A DNA stretch of 59,704 nucleotides from Dolichospermum sp. UHCC 0259 (GTDB lineage Bacteria; Cyanobacteriota; Cyanobacteriia; Cyanobacteriales; Nostocaceae): assembly GCF_009711935.1 (NCBI RefSeq), contig NZ_VIKX01000050.1, positions 1-59,704 on the forward strand. The letters are read 5' to 3'. Position 1 is the stretch's first letter. Every line of letters starts with the position of its first letter. This document shows, in pieces, positions 1 through 8,967 of this stretch. The position numbers and the translations under genes were made by a program. The notes below the pieces were generated by a model, which saw only the letters and a list, made by a program, of their open reading frames with translations, was not told the origin of the DNA and made no database searches.

Positions 1-129
1 GTAAAGGATTCACAGAATTAACACACTAGATAGAGCCTGAATGTTGCCACATCTCATCTTCAACCGCTTTGTCACCTGTTAAGAACTGACTAATGTTAAA
101 ATTCTCAGTGAGAAATTTAGGATATTTTT

Positions 130-1572
130 ATGTCAGTTGTAACTAACCCAATCAAGTTTGGTACAGATGGTTGGAGGGGTGTGATAGGTGAGGAGTTTAC
201 CTTTGAACGCTTGGCATTAGTCGCAACCGTAGCAGCCAAAGTTTTACATAATACTTACTTTTCTGAAGTGGGTAGCCGAACGATTATTATCGGTTATGAT
301 CGCCGATTTATGGCAGAAGAGTTTGCCCGTGTGGTTGCCAATGCCGTCACCGCAGTTGGTTTTGATGTCCTGTTTAGCGAAACCTTTGCCCCCACTCCGG
401 CTTACAGTTGGGCGGCTAAAGAACTCAAGGCTTTAGGGGCATTAGTTGTCACAGCTAGTCATAATCCTGGCGCATATTTAGGATTAAAAGTTAAAAGTGC
501 TTTTGGTGGTTCAGTACCACCGGAAGTTACTCAAGAGATAGAGGCTTTATTATCAGAAAAAGTTGCCCCAGCAGCGATTCCAGGTAAGGAAAAAACCTTT
601 GATCCTTGGCCGAGTTATTGTCAAGCATTAGCCGCTAAAGTTGATATTCACAAAATTAAAGAAGCGATCGCAACTGGCAAGTTAACAATATTTGTGGATG
701 TCATGCACGGGGCAGCGGCTGGAGGATTAGCACGATTATTAGGGGAACAAGTTAAGGAAATTAATAGCGATCGTGATCCTCTATTTGAAGGTGGTGCGCC
801 TGAACCTTTACCAAAGTATCTTTCCCGACTATTTACAGTTATGAAAACTCATCGGCAAACCCATAAAACCGGTTTAACTGTGGGTTTGGTATTTGATGGA
901 GATTGCGATCGCATTGCCGCCGTAGATCAAGATGCTAATTTCCTCAGTTCCCAGATCCTAATCCCCATCTTAATTGACCACCTCACCCTGCGCCGCAACT
1001 TTCAGGGCGAAATCGTCAAAACTGTCAGTGGTTCGGACTTAATGCCCCGTGTAGCCGCATTACATCACCTTTCTATCCATGAAACAGCAGTAGGTTATAA
1101 ATACATTGCTGACCGAATGTTAGCTACCCAGGTACTATTAGGTGGTGAAGAATCCGGTGGCATTGGTTATGGTAGCCATATTCCCGAACGCGATGCTTTA
1201 TTATCGGCACTGTATGTATTAGAAGCTGTGGTAGAATCTGGTTTGGATTTAGGTGAATATTATCGCTATTTACAACAACAAACTGGTTTTTCATCCAGCT
1301 ATGATCGCATTGATTTACCTTTAGCAAATATGGAAGTCAGAGGGCGACTATTAGACCTTTTACAATCCCAACTTTTGACGGAAATTGCGGGTAAAGAAGT
1401 CATTGGTTGTCAAACAATTGATGGTTATAAATTCCGACTAGCTGATCAAAGTTGGTTAATGATTAGATTTAGCGGCACTGAACCAGTTTTACGTCTTTAT
1501 TGTGAAGCCGCAACTCTGGAAGAAGTTCATAAAACTCTAGATTGGGCAAAAACCTGGGCAGAATCAAATTAA
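130..1572 (+). CDS. phosphoglucomutase/phosphomannomutase family protein
   Basis: This is a 480-residue alpha-D-phosphohexomutase, which moves phosphate between C1 and C6 of a hexose in the cytoplasm to feed glycogen, cell-wall or polysaccharide precursors. All four family signatures are visible: the phosphoserine loop TASHNP (Ser110), the Mg-binding loop DGDCDR (256-261), the sugar-recognition loop GEESGG (339-344) and the C-terminal phosphate-binding RFSGTEPVLR. The N-terminus GTDGWRG is also typical. The length fits bacterial PGM/PMM proteins. It is a lone plus-strand gene followed by a repeat cluster. Whether the preferred substrate is glucose, mannose or glucosamine phosphate cannot be told from motifs; the GlmM-type loop is not obvious, so a PGM/PMM name is safest. 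Confidence 0.93.
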   Translation: MSVVTNPIKFGTDGWRGVIGEEFTFERLALVATVAAKVLHNTYFSEVGSRTIIIGYDRRFMAEEFARVVANAVTAVGFDVLFSETFAPTPAYSWAAKELKALGALVVTASHNPGAYLGLKVKSAFGGSVPPEVTQEIEALLSEKVAPAAIPGKEKTFDPWPSYCQALAAKVDIHKIKEAIATGKLTIFVDVMHGAAAGGLARLLGEQVKEINSDRDPLFEGGAPEPLPKYLSRLFTVMKTHRQTHKTGLTVGLVFDGDCDRIAAVDQDANFLSSQILIPILIDHLTLRRNFQGEIVKTVSGSDLMPRVAALHHLSIHETAVGYKYIADRMLATQVLLGGEESGGIGYGSHIPERDALLSALYVLEAVVESGLDLGEYYRYLQQQTGFSSSYDRIDLPLANMEVRGRLLDLLQSQLLTEIAGKEVIGCQTIDGYKFRLADQSWLMIRFSGTEPVLRLYCEAATLEEVHKTLDWAKTWAESN

Positions 1573-1593
1573 TTGATAACTGTAATTTCTAGT

Positions 1594-1729
1594 CGGTTTT
1601 AACCGACTTTAGCTATAAGACGGGGAATTTATTCCCCGGCTATTGATTTAACTATAAGACGGGGAATTTATTCCCCGGCTATTGATTTAACTATGAAACG
1701 GGAAATTTATTCCCCGGCTATTCGCTTAT
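1594..1729. repeat. palindromic repeat cluster, left flank of transposase relic
   Basis: A short palindrome (GTCGGTTTTAACCGAC, from 1594) is followed by three tandem copies of a 39-bp unit starting at 1613, 1652 and 1691. Each unit contains the palindrome GGGGAATTTATTCCCC or a one-base variant. The third copy overlaps the 3' end of the decayed transposase gene. The same two palindromes recur in inverted order and orientation at 2267-2316 on the other side of that gene. This arrangement resembles the REP sequences that flank RAYT genes. Confidence 0.8.
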
Positions 1730-2176
1730 TTTTAACTGATGTTTTTGCAGTTTGCGGAGGTTTATCTAAATCAGTTTCTTGTTCTAATAATGGAATTGTC
1801 GTTCCCTACAAATGATGTATTTTTTGATTATTTACATAATTAATAGCTTCTGGTAATTGTTTACCTCCTAAAGAAATATACCATATCCTTCCTGCCAACT
1901 AAATTTTTGTTGTCCATCACTTAAAGAATGATTATAATGATAAGCACTACTGCCTTTTAAGGTTTTCACGAATTCAGCAATAGATAATTTAGGAGGAATG
2001 GAAACCACTAAATGAATATGATCTTCAATTCCACCAATGGCATGAATTATACAACCTAAATAATCGGCTTTACCAATTAAATAACCATATAATTTCTGTT
2101 CTATATCATTGGTTATCAAAGGTTCGCGTTTTTTAGTAGCCCAAATAATATGATAATACAATCTCCACAAAGCCAT
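1707..2176 (-). pseudogene. IS200/RAYT-like Y1 transposase, frameshifted
   Basis: The intact part (1868-2176, 102 residues) matches the Y1/HUH transposase family, with the catalytic HUH as HIH in the segment DHIHLVVSIPP. It ends at GYGIFL and a stop, short of the usual 130-150 residues. One frame away, directly after the break, the rest of the family C-terminus continues (SLGGKQLPEAINYVNNQ), including the Tyr that acts as nucleophile. One lost T in a T-run near 1877 therefore explains the break. A second lesion, TAG, follows the HH motif; beyond it about 36 more family-like residues run to a stop at 1707. The ORF product lacks the catalytic Tyr, so the gene should be dead. Confidence 0.85.
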
Positions 2177-2220
2177 AATTGATTTTGAAATAATCAGGAG
2201 TTTATTGATTCAGGAAATAC

Positions 2221-2427
2221 GTTTATCCAGTTTATCCAGGAATACGTTTATCCAGTTTATCCAGTTTATCCAGGGAATAAATTCCCTGTCTTATAGCTAA
2301 AGTCGGTTGAAACCGACTAATTTTTAAGATGTTGTTTGAGTATTTTGTCAGGTTTTGGTGATGATTTGGTTGAAACTGACTAATTTTTAAGATGTTGTTT
2401 GGGTATTTTATCAGGTTTTGGTGATGA
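2221..2427. repeat. TTTATCCAG array, inverted palindromes and 63-bp direct repeat
   Basis: From 2222 there are five copies of TTTATCCAG. Then GGGAATAAATTCCC and GTCGGTTGAAACCGAC (2267-2316) follow, which are the reverse complement in order and orientation of the palindromes at 1594-1641. A 63-bp direct repeat comes next (2305-2367 and 2368-2427). The inverted palindromes bracket the transposase relic. No gene is seen here. Confidence 0.75.
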
Positions 2428-2455
2428 GTAGATAACAATTTTCAAGTATCAGCAA

Positions 2456-3442
2456 TTATTTTCTCACCGGAAATTTTAAATATGTTCCTCCCAATCCTTC
2501 TACAATGATTCTTGTATTAGTTGTCATCATTTTTTGATAGGTTTCGCCGTCACTTCCTGGTTCACCTAGTCCGTCAATATAAAGTGGTTTTTGAGAAACT
2601 TTTACTTTCGCTGCTGTCGCTACAGGTACGAGTAAATTGGAATTGGTATTTGTATCTGCAAAAATTGTTGGTACTTTAGCTTTTTGAATATCCTTAGCCA
2701 AATTTCTGATTTTTGTATCTGTCAATTTTCCTATATTTTTGACATTATCTAAATTGACTGAATAGGGAATATCATAAGCTTTGACATAATAAATCATTGC
2801 TGAATTTGTTGTAATTAATTTTCGATTTTTATCGGGAATACTAGCTAATCTCCCTTTAATCCAATTATTGATTTGATTGATTTCTTGGGTAACTCTTTTT
2901 GTGTTTTTATTATAGATATTTTTATTTTTTGGTGCTAGTTTAATTAAACTACTATTAATTACTTTGACTATTTTGATGGTATTATTTGGATTATGCCAAA
3001 CATGAGGTTCAACAATTTGTTTACCGTTTTTTCTAATTTTGATGAAATTTACACCCATAGTTTTAGCAACGGCAATTTTTAATTTAGGCTTTTTAATCTC
3101 TTCAATAATTTTAATTAACCCTGGTTCAAAGTTATAACCATGATATAATACTAAATTAGCATTTTTAATAGCTTGATTATCTTCTGGCATGGGTTTATAA
3201 TTTATAGGATTCATCCCAGGAGGAATTAAACAAATCAGATTAATTGTATCTTCAGCAACTTGTTTTGTTAAATCGCAAATTACGCTATTAGTTGCTACGA
3301 CAAAGGGCAAATTATTATTAATATTATTATTGGTGGTATTATATGTTGTATTAATAGTTTTATTTCCGCATCCAAATAAACCCACCATTACACCTAAAAT
3401 GGTAGTTTTCAATAAATGTGAAGATAGTTCTTTTGCTGACAT
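2456..3442 (-). CDS. metal ABC transporter substrate-binding lipoprotein (ZnuA/MntC-like), atypical
   Basis: This 328-residue protein has the fold signature of cluster A-I (Zn/Mn) solute-binding proteins, which capture metal outside the inner membrane for an ABC importer. A lipobox (LFGC, Cys25) follows a hydrophobic N-terminus, and then comes an Asn/Thr-rich linker (27-45). Of the four expected metal ligands, only His147 (PHVWHNP) and Asp298 (GSDGETY) remain. The position of the first His (normally DPH) is Ile80 in GMNPINYKP, and the third ligand (His/Glu) is Asn213 in TTNSAMIYY. No permease or ATPase gene is next to it. The gene is AT-rich and Lys/Asn-rich and sits beside repeats. It may be a paralogue with altered binding or one in decay. 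Confidence 0.82.
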   Translation of the reverse strand: MSAKELSSHLLKTTILGVMVGLFGCGNKTINTTYNTTNNNINNNLPFVVATNSVICDLTKQVAEDTINLICLIPPGMNPINYKPMPEDNQAIKNANLVLYHGYNFEPGLIKIIEEIKKPKLKIAVAKTMGVNFIKIRKNGKQIVEPHVWHNPNNTIKIVKVINSSLIKLAPKNKNIYNKNTKRVTQEINQINNWIKGRLASIPDKNRKLITTNSAMIYYVKAYDIPYSVNLDNVKNIGKLTDTKIRNLAKDIQKAKVPTIFADTNTNSNLLVPVATAAKVKVSQKPLYIDGLGEPGSDGETYQKMMTTNTRIIVEGLGGTYLKFPVRK

Positions 3443-3531
3443 AATTTATTGTAATTAATGAATATATTCAAAAGTCTAGAATTGAAACCTTCTAATTTTG
3501 AGAATTATAGCATTTCTCAATTACATCTTAG

Positions 3532-3574
3532 TCCCCTCCTCGCTTGCGGGGAGGGGGTTGGGGGTGGGGTTTTT
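3532..3574. repeat. G/C-rich imperfect inverted repeat
   Basis: The stretch TCCCCTCC, a short loop, then GGGGAGGGGG forms a hairpin, continued by a G-rich tail and a T-run. It is a type of dispersed repeat seen often between cyanobacterial genes. It lies between the lipoprotein gene's promoter side and the small exported protein gene. It could act as a terminator on the plus strand, but no plus-strand gene precedes it. Confidence 0.5.
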
Positions 3575-3661
3575 CTATATTTATCAATCGAGAAGCGCTA
3601 TATATAAAGTAATAAAGACACAGACTCGCTGTGTCCCTAAAACATTGGTTATTCTAATTTC

Positions 3662-3934
3662 TTAAATTCCCACCATAGGTAACTTACCTTGTAATTTTTG
3701 TAAATTAGCTTGAACACAATTAGTACAACTGCAACCAGTTTGTTCTATTACAGAATGTGTGATGCTATTTATTTGCGGTGAAGCTAGATCAAGATTTGCT
3801 TGAGTAGATGAAACCACAATTATTTGCACAGCAGATGTAGGTTTGAATTGGGAAGCGTGTGCTGGGTTAACTACCAATAGCAGAGATGCGAAAAACATAG
3901 GAAAAGCCAGCAAAATCAGTTTGACTATTTTCAT
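3662..3934 (-). CDS. small exported Cys-motif protein of unknown function
   Basis: This is a 90-residue product with a clear signal peptide (MKIVKLILLAFPMFFASLLLVV, cleavage likely after PAHA near residue 27). The mature part is short, with one CSCTNC motif (around residues 68-73) that could bind metal or form disulfides. I do not recognise a named family. It lies on the same strand as the metal-binding lipoprotein downstream, about 220 bp apart with a repeat between, so co-transcription is uncertain. A role in metal handling is only a guess from the Cys pattern and neighbour. Confidence 0.6.
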   Translation of the reverse strand: MKIVKLILLAFPMFFASLLLVVNPAHASQFKPTSAVQIIVVSSTQANLDLASPQINSITHSVIEQTGCSCTNCVQANLQKLQGKLPMVGI

Positions 3935-3956
3935 AATTCACATATAAACAGTTCTG

Positions 3957-4008
3957 TCAGTTGTCAGTTGTTAGTTGTTAGTTGTCAGTGGTCAGTGGTC
4001 AGTTGTTA
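3957..4008. repeat. heptameric short tandem repeat (GTCAGTT type)
   Basis: About seven imperfect tandem heptamers of the GTCAGTT/GTTAGTT/GTCAGTG type run up to the 3' end of the MurT gene. This is the STRR class of heterocystous cyanobacteria. Confidence 0.75.
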
Positions 4009-5349
4009 GAGAATTTTCCTACCAGTTAATACTTCTCGCACTTCCAGCATGGCTGAATAGGTGGGGAGAATGTGTAAAGTTTCATTTGCTGGTGTATGCT
4101 CTAGAGCAGTAGCGATCGCTTGGTGCAAATTTGACTCTACAATCAGATTGATGTCACTGTCCAGAGACTCCTGACTATAACGCAGACGTAAAGCCATATC
4201 ATACACGCGATCGCCACTCACAATCAACGTTCCACCCCTTGCTACCAACTTTTCTGTATCCACATCCCAAATCCATGATACATCAGTACCATCGGGAGTC
4301 CTATCATTCAAAACCAATAAAGTAGTTTTATCGGTACTTTGAGTGACGACACGAATAGTTTCATTTGTTCCTACAGGGTTTTTTGATAATAGAATCCGCA
4401 CCCGTTTACCGTCAATCACTAAATCTTCCGCACGACCAAAAGCAGCTTGAAAATTATTAATTCCATCCCTAATATTCACCTCATCAACTCCTAATGCTTG
4501 CGCTGCTGTAGCTGCGGCTAAAGTATTATATTTGTTGTACAAACCCACAAGAATTTGTGGCCATTCCTGACTTAATAAAGCAGGTTTACTTTTAGTAAAA
4601 CCACAACTAGGACAAGTAAAATCTCCCAAATGGGACAAATAAACCCCTTGATAATCTAAAGCATGACCACAGCTAGGACAATAAATAGAATCAACAGCAT
4701 GAGGAATAGCTTCTAAATAATTTTCAGGCTCATTTAAACCAAAAAATAACACCTTTTGGGGTAACTGTTGACCCAAATAGGATAAAGTCGGATCATCAGC
4801 ATTGGGAATAACTACAGTTGTTGGTGGTAAAGTAGCAATCACCTTAGTCCACCGCTTACTAATACTATCCACTTCCCCATATCTATCCAACTGGTCACGG
4901 AATAGATTCAAACAGAGAATAATTCGCGGTTGTAATGGTTTTAAAACCTTGGGAACTATATTTTCATCAACCTCCAAAATTGCATAATCTACATTCAGAT
5001 TTCCTAACAAACTAGCATTGTCTATCAAAGCTGTTGCTAACCCATTTTCCAGATTTGCACCCGTAGAATTATGGGCAACACAAAAACCATTCCGTTCTAA
5101 AATAGTGCATAACAGTAACGCCGTAGTAGTTTTCCCATTCGTCCCCGCAATGAGAATTATCCCATTTTTAACCTGCTGACTCAATAACTCCAAAATCCGA
5201 GGTTCTATCCGTCGCGCAATCGAACCTGGTAAAACACTAGCAGCACCAAGACGCAATGACCGCACCAAAAACGTCACACTTTTAGCCATTGATACCGCAA
5301 AACCCAAGCGGAGTCTATCTATAACCTTTATTTTCTTACCCAGAGTCAT
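4006..5349 (-). CDS. murT: lipid II isoglutaminyl synthase, MurT subunit (Mur ligase family)
   Basis: This 447-residue Mur ligase-like protein has a P-loop GTNGKTT (69-75) and a zinc-ribbon-like insertion with two CPSCG motifs about 25 residues apart. That insertion separates MurT from MurE/MurF. The C-terminal third fits the DUF1727 domain of MurT. With GatD it amidates the D-Glu of the peptidoglycan stem peptide: MurT activates the carboxylate with ATP and GatD supplies ammonia from glutamine. No gatD lies beside it here, so the partner must be encoded elsewhere. The start at 5349 (ATG, MTLGKKIKV) gives the usual length. Confidence 0.88.
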   Translation of the reverse strand: MTLGKKIKVIDRLRLGFAVSMAKSVTFLVRSLRLGAASVLPGSIARRIEPRILELLSQQVKNGIILIAGTNGKTTTALLLCTILERNGFCVAHNSTGANLENGLATALIDNASLLGNLNVDYAILEVDENIVPKVLKPLQPRIILCLNLFRDQLDRYGEVDSISKRWTKVIATLPPTTVVIPNADDPTLSYLGQQLPQKVLFFGLNEPENYLEAIPHAVDSIYCPSCGHALDYQGVYLSHLGDFTCPSCGFTKSKPALLSQEWPQILVGLYNKYNTLAAATAAQALGVDEVNIRDGINNFQAAFGRAEDLVIDGKRVRILLSKNPVGTNETIRVVTQSTDKTTLLVLNDRTPDGTDVSWIWDVDTEKLVARGGTLIVSGDRVYDMALRLRYSQESLDSDINLIVESNLHQAIATALEHTPANETLHILPTYSAMLEVREVLTGRKIL

Positions 5350-5436
5350 GATTTATAAATAACCTATAATTGCAAAAAGAATTTTAACCCGTAATCCCAA
5401 CTTTATGTGAAGCTGCACAGAATCATAAAATCCATA

Positions 5437-5660
5437 AATTCATCCGTCTTTATCTGCGTTTATCTGCGTTTATCTGCGGTCAATTACTCTGGAAATCTGA
5501 TTCTATAGAGTTTCATCTTAACTTGGTATAAGTTTAACTCATAAGGCTTACACATTGACAAAGTTTCTTGAATATGCAATGTGTATTTTATCTCTTGTAG
5601 GGTGCGTCAGACCCGATAAGTTAGTAAAAAACAGATTTCCTTTATCTGACGCACTCTACT
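5437..5660. repeat. intergenic repeats: TTTATCTGCG tandem and GTGCGTCAGA inverted repeat
   Basis: The 510-bp gap between murT and the next gene contains three tandem copies of a TTTATCTGCG unit (about 5449-5480) and an inverted repeat at 5597-5660. The arms of the inverted repeat are GTAGGGTGCGTCAGA and TCTGACGCACTCTAC. The second element recurs at 32324-32389. The rest of the gap (5350-5436 and 5661-5859) shows no gene; it must hold the promoters of the divergent murT and the thylakoid protein gene. Confidence 0.7.
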
Positions 5661-5859
5661 CAATAAGTTATTTCCAAAGCCGAAAATCCGGTTTTAGCTT
5701 TCTTCAGCAAGCCCTAACTAACAAATAATTTTTTCTCTGAAAATACCATGTAAAGGTTATCTTAAAAAATAGTGCGTGCGTATGATTATTATCCAAACCA
5801 GTTAACATCAGTTCAGCACAAACTCACAAAAAATAGTAGCAAAGACAAGGTTTCTGTTA

Positions 5860-6453
5860 ATGAATAGCATAAAGTGGCTTTTTTCACAAACTCAAATAAT
5901 TACTAATTGGCAACGGTTAGTGTCGAAATGCTTATTGCTGCTTGTTTGCTTATTCGTAATTAGTATGCAGCCAGCTTTAGCAGGTATTAAAGATGATCGA
6001 TATGATGGCAATATTTTTGTAATTTATGCTGGTAATGGTTCTCTCGTTCCCTCCAAAGAAACACTAGCACAGACATTAGCAGAACATAAACCAGCCATAG
6101 TAACATTCTACATTGATGATAGTAGCGATTGCAAAAAATATGCCCCAGTTGTTTCCGAGATGCAAGCATTCTATGGTCGCGCAACGGAAATAATTCCTAT
6201 CAGCGTTGATACTCTTTTAGCTGACAAGACCTATCAACCCACAGAACCGGGATATTACTATGGAGGAAGTGTTCCTCAAGTTGTAGTTTTTGACCAGTCA
6301 GGTAAGGTAATCTTGAATAAAAAAGGTCAAGTACCTTTTGAGGAAATAGACGATAAATTGAGAGAAATATTTGATTTATTACCCCGCACTGAGTCAGTCG
6401 AGTTAAAACGACGTTCACCTAAAGAATTCAGCAGTCAGTTAGAAGACCAATAG
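5860..6453 (+). CDS. thylakoid membrane photosystem I accumulation factor (thioredoxin-like)
   Basis: This 197-residue protein has a hydrophobic export/anchor segment (about 24-41, ending PALA) and a thioredoxin-like fold (about 70-175). The place where a thioredoxin has CxxC reads DSSDCKKYAP, so only one active-site Cys remains. The order of secondary elements (VTFYIDDSSDC, a cis-Pro loop SVPQVVVFD, then DQSGKVI) supports the fold. The protein resembles the cyanobacterial family of Synechocystis Slr1796, needed for normal PSI accumulation. It is expected to face the thylakoid lumen. A simple disulfide reductase role is unlikely with a single Cys. Confidence 0.8.
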   Translation: MNSIKWLFSQTQIITNWQRLVSKCLLLLVCLFVISMQPALAGIKDDRYDGNIFVIYAGNGSLVPSKETLAQTLAEHKPAIVTFYIDDSSDCKKYAPVVSEMQAFYGRATEIIPISVDTLLADKTYQPTEPGYYYGGSVPQVVVFDQSGKVILNKKGQVPFEEIDDKLREIFDLLPRTESVELKRRSPKEFSSQLEDQ

Positions 6454-6476
6454 AATAGCACAAGTAGGGGTTTAGG

Positions 6477-6505
6477 GTAGGGGTTTAGCAGTGCTAAACC
6501 CCTAC
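6477..6505. terminator. perfect 12-bp hairpin between convergent genes
   Basis: The arms GTAGGGGTTTAG and CTAAACCCCTAC pair perfectly around a 5-base loop. The hairpin lies 24 bp past the stop of the thylakoid protein and 64 bp past the helicase stop on the other strand. There is no strong T-run, so it may be a bidirectional terminator or a dispersed palindrome. Confidence 0.5.
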
Positions 6506-6568
6506 AAATATTAGGTTTTCGTGATTTTATAAAAGTCTATGTGCCAACCGTTTTGAGTATACATTATA

Positions 6569-8863
6569 TCACCGAGAAAATTGGCGTTTTAAAGCTGTAA
6601 AAACTGGACAAGGGGCTGATGTTTGTAAATTCTCCGGTTTATTCCAAGTAAAAGGCGCTTTTTGAGCCGCAGACATCCATAATAGTCTTTTGGCTCTAGT
6701 CATGGCAACATAAAGTAATCGGTATTCTTCGGCAATTTTCAGGTATTTTGATTCTTCCCACGCTTGCTTAATATCTGGTATAGGTTTTTTGTGAAGTCCG
6801 GCACGAATTTGGGCGCGGGCAACTTCTGATAAAGTAAAATCACCTAAAAATTGTCCTTGGGGGGGAATCCAAAATCGTCCAGGAATTAAATTTTCATGGA
6901 GAAAAGGCAAAAATACATAATCCCAGTCTAGCCCTTTGGCTTTGTGCATGGTGATAATTGTTAATTGTCCGGCTTTGGTGTATTGTGCTTCTACATTTTC
7001 TGGTTCTACAGATTCAAATCTTTCGGAATTGACAATTTCACTTAAAGTTGAGATCATTGCCCCCATAGAACTATTACCAAAAATTTGCAGATTTACCCGT
7101 TCTGCAAGTTTGTCAGCGGTTGCTAATTCGGCTTGATCATATTTTAAAGATAAGGCGAAAAAAGAAATTATTTGATAAAATGGTAATTCTAAATAAGCCC
7201 TGAGTAGACTCCGACAAAGATGAGCGGCTTTTTGGACTATTTCTGTTTGAGGTGTGGCTAAAGGACCTGGATATAGAAATTCTTCAGGTAAACTAGCTAG
7301 AGTGTTAATGTCTTGGGTAGGAATTAATTGCCGTTCGACAAGGACTTCTAAGGTAGCTTTGAGATAATCGGGGGAATGGGGGCGATCGCAAAACTGTAAT
7401 AATGATAGAATTTCTTGAGGAACATGAGAACGGCGTTCTTTTTCTCCCACATCATAAAGTTTAATTTTATGTTGTTCACATATTGGTGCTAAAGCCGCAC
7501 CTAACCATCGTCCTTGGCGATTTTCTCTGACTAATATCGCTGCACAAGCTTGGGGATTTTCTGTAAATAACTCAATTACTCTTTGGGAAAGTAATTCAAC
7601 TGTATGATGAATATCTCTAGGGATATGAATTTCTAAACCTTGTCCCACAGGTTCAGGATTGCCATTTTCTTGATTAACTGGTTGAATTTTCTGATTTCTA
7701 AATGGTGCTTGTCTATGTTGAATTTTGGCAAAATCTTGATTATTGACCCATTCTAAAGCAAAGTTAGCTGCATCAATAATTATTTGCGTACTGCGCCCAG
7801 CTTGATCCATTTCGGCCAGTCTATCTTGAATTTGACAATCTTCGCAAAATTCTCGAAAATAAATTGGGTCAGCAGGTGTAAACGTAGAATTAATGGCTTG
7901 ATTAGGATCACCAACTCTAATTAAATTCAAAGCTGATTTATCTAAATTATCTGCATATTCTTGACTAGCCAGTATTTCTAATAAATCGGTTTGTAATGGA
8001 CTAGAATCTTGAGCTTCGTCTTCAAAAACAGCAAAAACTTTATTTTGTTCAATGCGGCAGGTGCTAGGATTTCGCAGAACTTTTAAAGCCCCCAATATCA
8101 TATCATCGTAATCAATAAAATCCTGCAACTGCATGATTTTTTGATATTGTTCATATAATCCAGCGGCTATTCTTAAAATGTCATATTTATTATGAGTTTG
8201 TTCACTCCACTTTAATAAATCTGCTGGTGATATTCCCGAACTTTTGGCTTCATGAATCACCGTATAAGCTAAATCTGGTAATATTTCCGTTCGTAGCACC
8301 GATTGACGACGGAGTTTTTCGGTTTCTTCTCCATCAAATTGATTTCCTGCAAGTAAGCGTAGATAAATTTCTGGATAATTAGTAATCCATTGTTCTACTG
8401 CTGTGCGGATGAATTTATGACTTTGATTTGGCGTGATTAAAGTCGCATTTTCTAATTGTAATCCCGATAAATGAGGATGACGACTAGCGATAATTAAAGC
8501 TAAACCATGCAAAGTATAAACAGCAAATCCTGTTTGTGGTAAAGATAATTTCTTTAAGTTTTCCCGAATTTTAAGTTTAATATTAGCAGTGGCAGAACGG
8601 GTAAAAGTAACAACAATTAACTGTTTATAATCCTGATTGCCTGTATTTAAATAATACTCATATTGACGAGCAATGGCGATCGCTGCTGCTGCCGCCATCC
8701 CCGTAGATTTGCCCGCCCCAGGCACAGCAGACACCGCCAATGGTCCCCCTTGCCAATCCGCCATTTGCGTTTGCCCTGGGCGCAATTGGGCGCGAATAAC
8801 AGCGATATTCTCTTTTAATTTAGTTAGCGCTGATACTTCGGCAATAATTGGAGAATCTGGCAT
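6569..8863 (-). CDS. UvrD/Rep-family ATP-dependent DNA helicase
   Basis: This 764-residue SF1A helicase shows Walker A GAGKST (49-54), an SF1 Walker B variant in the segment FEDEAQDSSPLQ (DEAQD), motif III-like RVGDPNQAINSTF, motif V (TMHKAKGLDWDYVFLP) and motif VI (LLYVAMTRAKRLLW). UvrD-like enzymes unwind DNA 3' to 5' in repair and in removing proteins from DNA. It differs from classical UvrD/PcrA in length and in the DEAQD box (UvrD has DEFQDTN), so it is a cyanobacterial paralogue rather than UvrD itself. It stands alone, with tandem GGGCATG and CTCCGAA repeats before its start. Confidence 0.9.
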   Translation of the reverse strand: MPDSPIIAEVSALTKLKENIAVIRAQLRPGQTQMADWQGGPLAVSAVPGAGKSTGMAAAAAIAIARQYEYYLNTGNQDYKQLIVVTFTRSATANIKLKIRENLKKLSLPQTGFAVYTLHGLALIIASRHPHLSGLQLENATLITPNQSHKFIRTAVEQWITNYPEIYLRLLAGNQFDGEETEKLRRQSVLRTEILPDLAYTVIHEAKSSGISPADLLKWSEQTHNKYDILRIAAGLYEQYQKIMQLQDFIDYDDMILGALKVLRNPSTCRIEQNKVFAVFEDEAQDSSPLQTDLLEILASQEYADNLDKSALNLIRVGDPNQAINSTFTPADPIYFREFCEDCQIQDRLAEMDQAGRSTQIIIDAANFALEWVNNQDFAKIQHRQAPFRNQKIQPVNQENGNPEPVGQGLEIHIPRDIHHTVELLSQRVIELFTENPQACAAILVRENRQGRWLGAALAPICEQHKIKLYDVGEKERRSHVPQEILSLLQFCDRPHSPDYLKATLEVLVERQLIPTQDINTLASLPEEFLYPGPLATPQTEIVQKAAHLCRSLLRAYLELPFYQIISFFALSLKYDQAELATADKLAERVNLQIFGNSSMGAMISTLSEIVNSERFESVEPENVEAQYTKAGQLTIITMHKAKGLDWDYVFLPFLHENLIPGRFWIPPQGQFLGDFTLSEVARAQIRAGLHKKPIPDIKQAWEESKYLKIAEEYRLLYVAMTRAKRLLWMSAAQKAPFTWNKPENLQTSAPCPVFTALKRQFSR

Positions 8864-8877
8864 AAGTTAATTGGTAA

Positions 8878-8966
8878 TTGGGCATGGGGCATGGGGCATT
8901 GGTGAAAACTATTCTTCTTCCTCCGAACTCCGAACTCCGAACTCCGAACTCCGAACTCCTGACTCC
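8878..8966. repeat. short tandem repeats (GGGCATG and CTCCGAA heptamers)
   Basis: Three GGGCATG-type units are followed by about five CTCCGAA units and CTCCTGA units. This is STRR repeat DNA between the helicase gene and the 3' end of the hybrid kinase. Confidence 0.8.
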
Positions 8967-8967
8967 T

